Below are positions 34,232 to 46,553 of a DNA stretch of 64,000 nt, one piece after another. Under the pieces are notes generated by a model, which saw only the letters and a list, made by a program, of their open reading frames with translations, searched no databases and had not been told where the DNA came from. Every line of letters begins with the position of its first letter. The stretch's first letter is position 1. This DNA is from Pratylenchus scribneri. Its lineage: Eukaryota > Nematoda > Chromadorea > Rhabditida > Pratylenchidae. A program made the translations under genes and the position numbers. The DNA is taken from NCBI GenBank assembly GCA_030063045.1, contig JAQSEB010000059.1:5394001-5458000 (forward strand), read 5' to 3'.

Positions 34232-35421
34232 TTAATTTTCTTCATCAGTCAACAAAATACTATAAAAGATTTCACGTTCTTCATCTTCTTCTCCTTCCTC
34301 CTGTTGCTGTGGTAATTCGCCTTCTTCATTGTATTCTTGTTGTTGGCCGTCGATTTGCTGTTTTTGGCACTCACCATTTTGTTGTTGTTGTTGGCCCACT
34401 CCATTTTGTTGTAGTTGTTCAGCCGCATCCTCACTTGAGAAAGAAGCACAGTCTGGCCCACAGACATGCTAAATTTTTTTGAAAATTAATTTAAAAATGC
34501 AAATTTCTTACTTCGGGAATCGGTGGAAGCTTTGGTGGTGGTGGTCTGCTTGGTGGTTGTGGTTGCATCCTCCTCCTCCTCCCTGACATTTGCCTCATTT
34601 GAAATGTTGGCCTCCTTCTCGACCTCCGTCGTTCAATAATTCTCTGATAAAATTTAATATTTTTAATAATTAATCATCTAATTTTCACTTGAATTGCAAT
34701 TGTTCCGATGATGGAAAAGAACACAACAACAATGATGGTTCCAGCCCAAATCTTGAAGATATATATCATTATTAATTTCAATTTAATTCTGAAAATTACC
34801 ATAACCAATGATTCGATGGTGAAGGGTTGTGTCGGAATTGGACAATCCATCATTGTTGGTCCAATTATTTCACATTTTGGGCATTCAATTGTTGTTGTTG
34901 GAATTGTTGGACATTTTGGGCATTCCTTGATGATTGGTTCAGATGGAATTGGGCACATTGTTGTTGGAATTGTTGGACAGATTGGGCATTCCTTGATGAT
35001 TGGATCAGACGGAATTGGGCACGTTGTTGGTGGAATTGTTGGACAGATTGGGCATTCATTGATGATTGGTTCTGATGGAATTGGGCACGTTGTTGGTGGA
35101 ATTGTTGGACAGATTGGACATTCCTTGATGATTGGTTCTGACGGAATTTGGCACGTTGTTGGTGGAAATATTGGACAGATTGGGCATTCCTTGGTGGTTG
35201 GCTTTGGGCATTCGGGACAAACCATTGATTTGCTCGAATCCTATAAAAATATTTTGACGAATTTAATTTTAATTAACCTGGCATTCAAGAACAAAATTGC
35301 CAATTGGTTTATCCATACATATTATGGGTTGAATAGGTGTAAAACAACCGGTTGTGTCAATTGCCCTCATTTCCATTCTATATGCCATTGTGATTGGGAG
35401 GAGGAGGATGAAGAAAAACAT
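34232..35421 (-). CDS. Single-pass membrane protein with Cys-Pro repeats (element cargo)
   Basis: The start at 35419-35421 gives a clean signal peptide (MFFFILLLPITMAYR). The ectodomain has a short Cys-containing lead (TTGCFTPIQPIICMDKP), then about five tandem 22-residue repeats of the type ECPICPTIPPTTCPIPSEPI (66-bp DNA repeats, about 34900-35210). A transmembrane segment follows (WAGTIIVVVFFSIIGTIAIQ), then a basic stretch (ERRRSRRRP) and a Pro- then Gln/Glu-rich cytoplasmic tail (QQQEYNEEGELPQQQEEGEE). Four exons with short introns. Layout resembles a cell-surface or virion-surface protein; homology unknown. Confidence 0.6.
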
Positions 35422-35799
35422 TTTTTTTTTTTTATCCAAAGAATTTGAATTGTGGATTGAATGAATTCCATTTTCCATATTCCCTTACTTGGCCGAGAAT
35501 ATTGATTTATCCGATAGGCGATAATAGCTTTTCAACACCCACTCCTTCTCCCCTCCCCTTCCTTCCTTCCCGCTTTTCCCCATGATTCATGGAATTTGTA
35601 CTCTCAAAAGGAAGGGGAAAATAAATAAGAAATAAAATGCTAAAGAATATTAGCTACAATGTAATAAAATTAGATCAAATTAAATTCTTTATTTTTTATT
35701 CAACATTTTATTCTAACTTAATCTGCTAATTCACAATTAGATTAAGTAATTCTTTCATTGATTAATTCATCCAAATCTCTTTTCTCATTATTCATTCAT

Positions 35800-37373
35800 T
35801 CATTCTTCATCTTCTTCTTCGTCCGATTCCTCCATCGATGGCCAGCTCATTTCCTCCTCCTCATCTTGCACTATGAATGATGTTTCTTCGCCCTCCTCTT
35901 CTTCTCCTTCGCTCAAAATCTCGCCATCGTTCTCATCCTCTTCCTTCTCATATTTGACCACTTTTGCCAATTGTTCTTTCGCCTTCTGCTTTGCTGGACG
36001 TCCTAAATAGTTAAAAATTACTAAAAATATTTGAGTTAATCTTTTACCTCTCTTCTTGCGAGGAGGGATCACTTGACTGGTTGATGCACCATCTTCCGAA
36101 GCTTTTGGGGCACTCTTCTTCAGATAAGTCACAACACGTTTGCGCTTGACTGGAGTTGGTTCTGATGAATTCGATCCTCTGCGGCCTAAAAATTATTATT
36201 TCAAATGGGATTTAAATATTAATTTGGACCTCGCTTTGGGAACATTTCACTCGCCTTTCGAAAAGTGCCAGGCGATGGAGTGGCCATTTTGAGAATTCCT
36301 AAAATAAGAAAATAATTAAATTTCAAAAATTTCCTTACCCTTTGGTGGACTGGATTTGGGTGGGGTCTTGAGGCAATCACCAGAACGGTGGAATCCTATA
36401 ATTGAACATTATCAAAAATTCATAGATTAATTGGATTACCTTTGCAGTGTTCGCAGGTGAGTCTCTCCCGCATTCGTAGAGGAGTTCTTGGGCCAATTGC
36501 CGGTGCATCAACTGGAATTACTTTTTTTCTTTTTTAATTCAATTTTTTCAAACTCACCTTGGTCTTGTACATTGAACGGAGTGGTTTCGTTTTGAATTCG
36601 GGCGAAGAATTGTTCTTTTGTAAGAACATTTCCAGGGGTTTGGTGTATCACTCCGATCTTTGATTTGCCTTGCCAGGACACATCTCGGATTTTGATGGAG
36701 ACAGCATCCAGCGAAAAGCCCATGAACGATTGGATCAGGAACTCCACCAAAGATTTTTTGGGCGGTTTGAGGACGATGCACCCACGACCAATGTGATTTG
36801 GGCTCTAAATATTGATTTAAATCCCTAGATTTTCCCCGAATTACCCAAATCAAAAATTCCAATCCATAGCCCAAATCCGAGGCTTGTCCTCTCCCATCCA
36901 AGTAGGTGATTGCTTCACCCAATTTAGTGAATTGGATCCATTCTGACCAACCAGCCCCGCACAGCACTCTCCCATCTCGCAAATATGGCCAAATCTCATC
37001 CTTGTAACCATCCTTGAGCAGCCATTTTTCGTCGCCAATCACTTTGGAATTGTCGCATTTGATGTTGTGGTTGGTGTAGAGATAGGATGGACGCCATGAA
37101 ACCATGCATGGAAACTTGAAATTGTAGAGGGCATCGCAGATCCAATCCGTAATTATTGCTCGGGGAGATGGATCAGCAATTCGATCGACGGAGAAGATGA
37201 GCCGGCGACTCTCTTCCTCATTCTGTTTTTAAAATAAAAATTCAAATTATTGTAATTGAGCTCACCACTACGATAATTTCCATGCAGGAATTAAATTCCT
37301 TCATTCCATTAAACATGGATCTGGCCATGTAGACGCGAGAGAATTGGTGATATGGCTTCGCCCACATTGACAT
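35800..37373 (-). CDS. Zinc-knuckle-like, AT-hook-like acidic protein (element cargo)
   Basis: Begins MSMWAKPYHQFSRVYMARSM; about eight exons. The N-terminal 230 residues form a Trp-rich globular region (VIGDEKWLLKDGYKDEIWPY, VLCGAGWSEWIQFTKLGEA). A knuckle-like motif CEHCKGFHRSGDC (CX2CX3HX4C) comes next. The tail has RGRRGSNSS and KRGRPAKQ, an AT-hook-like core, and ends in a long Glu/Asp run (SEGEEEEGEETSF, EESDEEEDEE). It is divergent from the polymerase gene across 37374-37963. A nucleic-acid-binding role is inferred from the knuckle and AT-hook; I recognise no family. Confidence 0.55.
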
Positions 37374-37963
37374 TGTTTTGGGAAAGATTTATAGGATTTT
37401 TTGTAAGATTCGTAGGATTCTATAAAATCAAAAAGAAATTAAATCACATTAAAAAATAAAAGTTTGAATGAAAATATTATTTTAAAGAGTAATAAATAAA
37501 ATGTCCAGAAAAACAGGTCGAAATTAAATATGATTTCCAAGGACGAATGATAAGAAGATCTCCCATATTACAATATACCAATTCCATTTTTTCGCCACTT
37601 TGTCTTGGCCAGAAAAACAAAAAAGAATTATTTCCCTCATTGAGTAAGTTTTTTTTTACGTAGACAAGATATGATCTTAGCGCAATTTTTCGCACCTTGA
37701 CTAATTACCTCGCTTCACCTCGCTTTACCTCCCTCATCCGAGACGGGACGGAAATGTTGTTTTTTTCGAACATAAATTTTTGTGCTTTGATTAATTACCT
37801 AGCCGATCCAAGAGTGTTGACAGGAAAGGGAAAATATTTTGAAACAAAAATTTAATCACTTTTATTTTAAATTTCGTAATTTAACCTCTTTTCCGATTTA
37901 ATTTTGTTCATTTTAAGAAAATTCATTCTTTTTGATTTATAAAACAAATTCAAACAAAGACAA
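37374..37963. promoter_or_regulatory. Divergent region upstream of PolB
   Basis: 590 nt between the leftward zinc-knuckle gene and the rightward polymerase. Contains TTAATTACCT-type words twice (about 37704 and 37791) and the direct repeats CCTCGCTTCACCTCGCTTTACCTCC. Promoter role inferred. Confidence 0.35.
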
Positions 37964-40900
37964 AATGAATCAACAAAACATTTTTGATGAAATGCCCGTT
38001 CTTGATAGAATGGATTTGGAAGAAATGGAAGTTTGGGAACCAGAAGAAGATGTAATTCAGAAAATTTAAGAAAAATTTAAATAAAAATTTATAGGAAGCA
38101 AGAGAATTAATTCAAGAAGGTGCCGGTCAAGGGAAAAGTCCACAAAAAGTCAAGGAAAATCCGATGAATCGTGTTCTTAACGAAAAGAATTTTGACGGCG
38201 AGGGTTTTCGGTGCATAAGTGCAGCTCAAGCGACAAGTCAACGTTTTAAAGGTTATTTTTTCTATAATAAGAAAATCAAATTAATTATTAAAGGATATCG
38301 ATTCATGGCCGAATTTCTCATCTTGAATGTGGAATATCCGGATGGACTCTACCCAGATGAAGTCTTGAAAAGTATCTTTGAAGCAACAATTGGACAATTG
38401 GAAAAAGGAATCGGTGAAATGGGACTGAAGGCCAACCACTTTATCATTCAATTCAACTCTTCTTTGATGGACCATTCAGTGCCAATGCACTTGCATAAAT
38501 TGGATCTTGATTCTGTGGAGGTTTTACTGCATAAATTTCGCGCAATTGACCAATCTGGCGAGGAAAAGGGAAAGGATTCGCTGGTGACTCAATCCTTTTT
38601 AATCGATGCGACTAGTTATGCCTTGCCACCACCAAAAATGCCAAGCAAACAATCAAGAAAGAGAAAATACCCGGGAAGAGGAAAGAAACACTTCAAAAAT
38701 ATGGTTTTTCAACATCACATAAATCAGAAGGCCCTAATTCCATTGGATAATGAGGATAACTTTTGTTTATTCCGTGCCTTCGAAATTCTTCGAAGAAAGG
38801 CAACATTGACAACAAATCATTACAAATCATACAAGGCAAATGAACAGAAGCAAAATGAAGATGTTCTCAAAATGATCAGATGGTGCGATATCCCCGAGGA
38901 TGAAGAAAGTTATGATATCACCATTGTTGGGCAGAAAATCCAGAATTATTACGATGCTCATTTCCCGAACAAATTCAAAATAATGGCCTTTGGAAATGTT
39001 GGAAGATGTGAACCAATTTGGAAGAGTGAACCTGCAGGCGAAGTTGAAATTGTCCTCTCGGTTTTGTATCAGGATGAACATTACACTCCTATCATTAATG
39101 TTGGAAAATTTTTGAGTGGTTCCAATTTATATTGCTATGCGGTGGGTTTTATTATAGTTTATTTTTAAAAAATAGATTTTTTAGTGTGAACAGCCATACA
39201 ATCATGAACGAGATCATCGAACAAATTGCAAGGATAGATGCATGGGATGCCGGCGAATTGCTCCTAACATGCCATGCAAAAATGATGGGAGCGGAAAATT
39301 CTGTGAATCCTGTAACAAGCATTTCAATTCTCTGGAATGCTATTTTCTACACAAAAAGCAAACACAGAAGGGAAACAACATTTGTAAACAATATAAATGC
39401 TGCAGGTAATTTTATTTATTAGAAAATTATAATAAATTTATTAAGCAAGTGCAAAATACATTATAAAGTGAGATATACAAAAGCGAAAAATGGTGAGGAA
39501 AGGCGAGTAATTCCGCATAGATGCGATGAGTATTTCTGCCGCAAATGTTTGGGAACTCATGCCCCTCGGAATTGCTATGTAAGAAGAATTGAATTGGACA
39601 AAGAAGAGAAACCCAAACGGATTATCACTTTTGATTTCGAATGTCAGACCGCCCTTCAACCAGATCCAAAATTGATGCGTTTCAAGCATGAGGTTGTTTT
39701 TAAATGATTTTAATTTGATTATTATTTAGGTCAATTTTGCTAAATGTCATGTTTTCTGCACCGAATGTTTTAAAAATGGGACTTGGGACCAAAAATTGGA
39801 TCCTCCTTGCAAAATTTGCGGCCCAAATCGATTACATTCATGGTCATCTTTCGAATATGAGCAGACAGCAGAAACAGAAGTCGATGAAATGCATATAAGC
39901 GATAATCCACTTGGCGATTTTGTCCATTGGATTCTCACCAATTTTCTGGTTGAGAAAAAGAAGAAGAAAAGGAAGCAAAGACAACAACAAGATGAAGAGG
40001 AAGAAAAAGTGCAAGTGGAAACATTGGTCTATTCCCATTTTGGAGGTGAACTGTAAATTTGAATATTGATCAATTTGTTTTCAGGTCGCTACGATAATAT
40101 ATTAATTTTGGGAGACATTATAAGAAATTCCGGATTAATTCCAAAGTATGCATTCCAGTTTTATTTCAAATATTTTAAATTAATTAAGTTTGACTCGGCA
40201 AGGGAACAAATTATACCAAATGTCTCTTCGCAAAAAAGGTGTGATAAATCCGACAATATTCCGAGACACTTACAATCTTATTCCACTCAAATTGGCCAAT
40301 TTTGTTGAAACTTTTCAACTGAATATTGAAGGATTAGAGGGAAAACTATGGTTTCCGTACGGGTTTAATAAGGTAAATTAAATTAAAGTATATCTAAATA
40401 TTGTTCAGGCATGCAATTATGGTATCACTCTTCCACATCTACCGGACAAAATTCATTACAACGCCGATGGTCTATTAAAGAAAGCAAGGCAAATATTCGA
40501 TGAATGGTACGAAAAAAATTATTATACTGAATTCAATTTATGCCAAAAATTAGCCGAATATTGCAGTGCAGGTTTCTTTGAAAAAATTTCTTTAAAAATA
40601 TTCATTAAGATGTGAAAATTCTGACCCATGGCCTCGTAAAGATGATCGAAATTTTTCGAGATGTCACTGGAATGAATATCCTCGATTCAGTGACCATTAG
40701 TGCGGCTTGCATGAGAGTTTGTGTTTTTCTTATTATCTAAATTAATTCATTTTCAGTATTTCCGAACGAATTTACCAGAGAAATATTTGGCACTGGTCCC
40801 GCATTTGGGTTATGAACGGATGGGACAACAATCGACTAAGGCCAGAAGATTTTTAAAATGGTTGGCGGAAGCCAAAGGATGGGATATCCAACATGTGGAT

Positions 40901-43313
40901 AATGGCGGAGAGAAACGATACAGACAAGTAAAATTAACTTTAAAATTTATTTATTTTATTCTAAGTATTTACTCGATGGATATGTGGAGAATAGACCGGG
41001 CTATGATGGACCTTTAGCGATTGAAATCTTTGGATGTCACTGGCATGCGTGCCCGAAATGCTATGAGAAATTGGAAGATGATGATGTGTTATCCGGTAGA
41101 AGAGTGGGTGATATTCGTCAGCAGAATGTCGAAAAATGCGAGGCCATTATGGAGGAAATGACTTTGAAAGTATTTTGGGAACATGAGTGAGTAAATGATC
41201 CAGTTTAACCCTAAAATGTATTTTTAGCATCGATGAACTCTACGAAAAGGATCCCGAATTTAAGGCATTCATGGACAATTGTTGCGATACTGGCCCATTG
41301 AATATTCGAGACGCCTTCTTCGGGTTTTCATTATTATGAATTTTTAAAATAATTATTTCTAGGGGAAGAACTGGGCCTGAATGGTTGACAGCTTCGGCTG
41401 AACAAAATGAAATTCCAATGAATTTGAATGGGAATCCAGCCGATTTGAATGTGACGGTTTATGACAAAACAGCAGAACAATGGATAAAAGAAATTTCCAA
41501 GAGAAAGGTTAAAATGTATGATTTTGTCAGCCTTTATCCGAGCCAGTAAGTATTCAATTTTTTATTTAAATTGATTCGTTATTTAGAAATTTTTTCCAAT
41601 CCTATCCTGTAAATCATCCAAAGTGCACAATTGTGAATAAAGAAGTGAATTTTACGAAATCAGATGATCTATACCAAATTATTGATGATGACCACAATTG
41701 TTTGGCAAGAAGCATCTCAAAAGTTTTTCTTGTCCCGCCGAGACATATCGACATTCCAGTTGTACCGCATCGTTTCAGCGACAATAGATTGCTGTTCAGT
41801 TTGTGCAAGTAATATCAATTTTTTATTTATAAATTTAAATTTAAAATTTTAGAAAATGTGCTCAAAAATTCAAACAAGGCAAATATGATCCTGATTACTT
41901 TTGCACCCATTTTGATGACAAAGAACGAGGGTGGGAAGCAACAATGACATCATTGGAATTATCTGAAGCATTAGAGGCTGGTTATCGGGTCACCAAAATA
42001 TTCAGAGCCTATTGCTGGGAAAATGAGGATATGGATGATGCATTGTTCAAGGGATATGTCAGGAAATTCCTCCGTTTGAAATACATTAGTTCGGGATGGC
42101 CTGCTGAAATCAAAAATTTGGAAGGGGCGGCTCAGATCAAAGCAATGCGGGAATATTGCAAAAAGGCCAATGATGAGTTCGGATTAGATATCAAACCCAA
42201 AGATATCAGTTTTAATCCTGGACTAAAATTCATTGCCAAATTGATGTTGAATTGTAAGTTTACGAGTAATTAAATGATAAATTATTCATTATAGGTCTGT
42301 GGGGTCGATTTGCATTGAGAAATCAACTTTCTAAAACCGTCCTTGTAAATACTGATGCACAATTGGCCCAATATTTGAATGACCCCAAAATTGAATTTTC
42401 TCTAATTGATCAAATCGATGATTTTACAACAATGCTTGTCTTTCGAACAAAAGATGAATTCATCATGGAAAATCCCTCATCAAATATAATAATAGCAGCC
42501 TGGACTACAGCTTGTGGACGTGTTCAACTCCTCAAAGCTTTGCAAAAATTATTGAAAAGAAAAGACGTTCGAATTATCTATATGGACACAGTGGGCTTAA
42601 AATCGTAATTATTTAATAAAAATTTTTAGGATTCTATTGCATATGAATATTCCGATATTTTTGGGGACCCAATTCAAGGAGGAATGCATTTGGGCGAACT
42701 CAGCGATGTATTTTTTTAGTTTTTTTATTCTAAGAAAGATTATTATAGGTCTACCCAAATGATGAAATACTCGAAATTATTAGTGGCGGTGCGAAAGTTT
42801 ATACGGTGAAAATGAGAAATAAAGAAGGCAATATTTGGTACGACCAAAAATTGAAAGGTAATTTTTGACCTTTATTTCTCTTTGAATTTGTTTAATTTAG
42901 GGGTCACTCTGGACATAGGCAATTCGCAAATTTTTAATCATGAAGAATTGAAAAGAAGAGTTTTGAGAAAAATGGAAGGAATTGAAGATGAACCAATGGA
43001 ATTGGACACTCGCCATTTCAGGATTTCCATCCCCGGGGATATCCACACTGTCCATTCAAAGAAAAAGTTTGTCATCAATTTGATGAAAGGAATTTTGCTC
43101 TCACATGGTCAAATTGTGCCCTATGGATACAGCGGCGATTTGAAAGACCCAAGGAATGATGAATATTATGCTCAATCCTATTATCACAGCAAAAGAAGAG
43201 ATGACCTTTCTGAAACTCTAACCAATCGATACCACCCTTCCAATCCATTGAATTATCTCCTCCATATGAATTCAGAATATAAGGATATCCTAAAGAAAAT
43301 ATTCCATCTTTAA
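37964..43313 (+). CDS. POLB: Polinton protein-primed DNA polymerase B
   Basis: About 17 exons with 40-60 nt introns. The N-terminal region includes DNEDNFCLFRAFEIL and a Cys-rich stretch (39100-39560) usual in Maverick polymerases. Exonuclease motif I: ITFDFECQ (about 39630). Family block DAFFGGRTGPEW (about 41310-41400, across an intron). Polymerase motif A: YDFVSLYPSQN (about 41517). Motif B: KLMLNCLWGRFALRN (about 42240-42320, across an intron). Motif C: YMDTDSIAYEY (about 42580-42650, across an intron). All catalytic Asp residues are kept and no frameshift is needed. C-terminus ends KKIFHL at 43313. It converges on the structural gene block. Replicates the element from a protein-bound terminus, by family knowledge. 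Confidence 0.93.
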
Positions 43314-43360
43314 ATTCACTTTTATCATTTCAAATATTTTATTAGATAAATTTGTTCATA

Positions 43361-44255
43361 TTAAACTGAAGTGAAAATTTCAGTTCGACGGTTTATATTT
43401 AGAGGAATTGTTTGGGGAACAGGGAGATAATTTCGATATTTATTATAAAGATGGTAGGAAAGTAGAAAGGCTGGAATATTAAGAAAGAAGGCGATTATTA
43501 TCCAATGAAATGGAAAAGTGGGGGATTCAATTATTGATTTTGATGGGGCTAAGAAAAGATTAAAAGGTTTGAGGGTAGGTAGTTTTATGATTTGAGGGTT
43601 ACATTTTGAGTAAATAAGACAAATTGATATATTATTTGGATTAAAAATGAAAAGATGATCATTCATGATAGAAACTTTTGAGGTTACATTGATGTTTTGA
43701 ATAAATTTTAATTGAATATTTGCACTATTCAATATTCCTGGATAGGAAAAGAGGTTGTTTATAGAAATGAGATCAATTTCCCAAATTTTTCCATTTTTGA
43801 TAGCGAAGAGCCGTTCATGAATATTGTCGAATGAAAGAAAATCATATTCAAGTCCTTTGATGGTTTTTTGCTGCATTCCTCGTACAATTGTTGTATAATT
43901 AAATTTATTTTTGATGAAAATGAATGTGAATTCATTAAAATGAAAGCAAGCCATCGGTACATTGTCGTTTTTGCGAATATTTAAAGGGAATTGTGTTGTT
44001 AATTCCATTGTCCAAATATTGAAAAGTTGAAAACCGAAGAAATTATTGTGTTTATGAAGGAGACAAATCTGGAGAAATTAAATAATTCATTTTCAAAATC
44101 GAAAAAATTACTTTATCCTTTGAATAGCCGAAACCATCTCTAGATTCATATTTGAAGATCTTTTCATCCAATTTTATTGAATCCAGATTTTCCGACACCA
44201 AATTTATTTCCAGAGCATCAGAAAAGCAAAGAAAAAAGTAAATGAAGAAAAACAT
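43361..44255 (-). CDS. Small type I membrane protein of unknown family (element)
   Basis: Two exons joined by an intron at about 44051-44112. A signal peptide (MFFFIYFFLCFSDAL) is followed by an ectodomain of about 240 residues, rich in beta-type sequence, with possible N-glycosylation sites (NYT, NVT). A C-terminal transmembrane helix (HWIIIAFFLNIPAFLLSYHL) and a short tail of about 30 residues follow. It is the last gene of the leftward structural block, abutting the 3' end of PolB. Known nematode Maverick fusogens are larger; I see no homology to them. It could be an envelope or attachment protein, but this rests on topology and position only. Confidence 0.55.
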
Positions 44256-44269
44256 TTATCTGCAATTTA

Positions 44270-44958
44270 TTAGAAATTATTTACATAATTAAATACAAAA
44301 TTATCAGGATCATTTAATTTTTTAAAAAATTTAATAATTTCGGGGAATAGGGAGCCTAAGCTCATAAAATGAAGGAAAGTAATAGCGTAATGGCCACAAT
44401 TATCCTCTAACAAATTTTGAAATTTATGGGGGTTATATTCGATATTTTCAAATCTATTCTTCAAAATTTGGCTAATATTCAGAGGTGGAGGTCGACCAAA
44501 TGAATCGAACCAGAATGCTTTATTCTTTCTTTGCACCCAAAGGGCTGACCAATGAGTTCCCTTCCCATTCGAGCTATCCTAAATCCAACTATTTGTTTGT
44601 TTTTTAATGATAAAAATCTGACATGATTAATGACCATCCCGCAGGGGAAATCTCTGCAATTTGGAATCCTATCAGAAGGATATGTTCCCTCATAAAAGCG
44701 ATTGGTCTTTGGGCTTGAGCTCAACAGGCGATCTATATCGAGGGAAAGTATAATGAAAATTCATTATAATAACCTATTGTTTTGTTGTCCATTCCTCCCA
44801 TACCAATAAAAATAAAGGGCTGAACCGGTAATAAAAAGGGCAAAAAGAAAATATAGTATACAAAAAATTAAATTTATCGGGGATTTATCCAAAATTTGAG
44901 GGAAATCACAAGCAATTGGGGTTTGGAATTGGAATTGTTTTTCTTGAGTCTCCATCAT
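44270..44958 (-). CDS. PRO: Adenain-like cysteine protease (PRO)
   Basis: Matures capsid proteins in Polintons and adenoviruses. Core motifs: YEGTYPSDRIPNC (substrate-side loop), GTHWSALWV (catalytic His), AFWFDSFGRPPP (catalytic Asp) and EDNCGHYAITFLHF (catalytic Cys). An intron at about 44588-44630 joins CGMVINH to the THW exon. The 5' exon is ambiguous: from ATG 44956-44958 a GTATAC donor at 44861 spliced to the acceptor at 44733 gives the protease frame, while a later donor gives a short protein with a transmembrane helix. All three catalytic residues are present, so the enzyme looks intact. Confidence 0.85.
44690..44958 (-). CDS. Possible alternative small membrane protein sharing the PRO first exon
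   Basis: If the 5' exon is not cut at 44861, it runs on through a hydrophobic helix (LIFCILYFLFALFITGSALY) to a donor near 44775 and ends in another frame at 44690. It would be about 75 residues with one membrane span. Either this or unspliced readthrough of the PRO intron explains the open frame. Confidence 0.3.
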
Positions 44959-44974
44959 ACAGTTAAATCACTTG

Positions 44975-46550
44975 TTATTGTTCTATTCCGGTCAACCATA
45001 ATAAGACCTTAAAAGAATGACTAGTGTACAGTATTTCGAAACTAAACTGACCATCTGACTCAGCATAGGCAACCAATTGGATCCCTCCGGGTGGTACATC
45101 GGCAGAGAACCTAATGGTTATCATGGTGCATCCATCTCTAACCAGCTCAAAGCCTGGCGTCTCCTCTTGTGCGCTAAAAATATCGATTGAATTTAAAGGG
45201 AATTTAATTGAGTACTTTGTCAAATTAAAACAGTAAACATTCCAGCCTGATTTGAACATTTTATATGTTATTCCATTACTTTCATTCGTTCCGGCAAATC
45301 CTAAGTTTGTTTGTGAATCGTGATAAGCTCTTATAAAAAGGCTATTTGGATAGTCTAAATTATATGGGGTCTGTGGATAGACTCGTCCATTAGCCATCAA
45401 TTCAATTTCTCGTACAGAAAAATTATCAAAAAAGAATGGCGATGTATGCTTATCACCCATAACACTCTTGTTTGCCACTAAACCAATCATAATACGTCTT
45501 GGGACCTCATCAGAGAATAGAGTGGAAATAAAGTCACGACGGCCCGCACTAATAAAAGATGTGATTATCGAAGTTTTCCTTATTCCATAACGTGCAGGCT
45601 CTGAGTTTAATTTTGTATTTAACTCCAGAGAGAGTCCATCCATCAAATCAATCTAAATTTCCTATCAGTCTTATCAATCGCAAAGAAATTACCGTTTTGA
45701 CTTGTAGGGCAATATTATTAATAACTAATTTGTATTTTGGTAGCACTGCAGCAACAGCCGGAGCTGCAGGTGGATTTGCACCAGCAGCTGGCTGTTGAAC
45801 AACTGCCGCTGCAGGGGCGACCAACGATTGAATAATCATAAAGTCATCATTTTGGGGGGTAATTTCGATATCCATTTCCGTATTTGTGATTCTGATAATG
45901 ATTTTTATCGATTTCTTATGAAAAAACTTACAAATAGAGATCTTGATTTAGGATATCAGCACTCAATTTATGGATGAATTGTACTGTCTTACTGCTAGCG
46001 AATGCATTTTTACGGGCAATATAACCGTCATCGGCGACTCTATTTGGATTTTCTTTTTCTCTGTGATAACCTGAAGCCGAAAGATAGGCATCCTTTACTG
46101 TTGTTGGGTAACTAAACTCCGTATCCAAATACACTTTATAGCTATATAATTGATTAGAATCGTAAATCTCCCTCTGATTAAGCATAATTTTTAAATTTCT
46201 TATAAAAGTGCCACCGGGCATTTGGATAGGGGCTACGATTTCGCCGGCAGCTAAATCTTCCAATTCACCGTCATTATTAACCTTTTTTAACTGCATTTCA
46301 GTAATAACATATATATTAGAAAGATCAATCATCGAAGTCAATGGATGTATTTTAAATAGGAAAGGAATGGAACTAAAATAAGGAAAAATTATATTTAATT
46401 ATATAAAATTACTAACTTTATGGGATTTAATGGGTGATAAAGCCGATACATACTGTTACTAACCGCACAATTCGTTGGAGGGGTAGAGAATAAGTCCAAT
46501 GCCGCTGAAATTGAATTAGGGCTGGCTCCATCCACCTTTTTGTACAACAT
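44975..46550 (-). CDS. MCP: Polinton major capsid protein (double jelly-roll)
   Basis: Starts MLYKKVDGASPNSISAALDL; exons joined at about 46370-46420, 45880-45930 and 45655-45690. Family blocks: MIDLSNIYVITEMQLKK, VAPIQMPGGTFIRNLKIMLN, SYKVYLDTEFSYPTT, LFSDEVPRRIMIGLVANKSV and SPFFFDNFSVREIELMANG. An Ala/Pro/Val-rich loop (about 45730-45840) interrupts the fold. C-terminal DVPPGGIQLVAYAESDGQ fits the last strands. Forms the hexon-like shell in the family. Start and the upstream core gene stop are only a few nt apart (46550/46554). Confidence 0.85.
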
Positions 46551-46553
46551 TTT

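Noticed and set aside
34708..35448. Plus-strand open frame of 246 codons with Gly/His/Ile repeats
   Set aside because: Antisense of the Cys-Pro repeat protein; the minus strand has signal peptide, membrane helix and splice sites.
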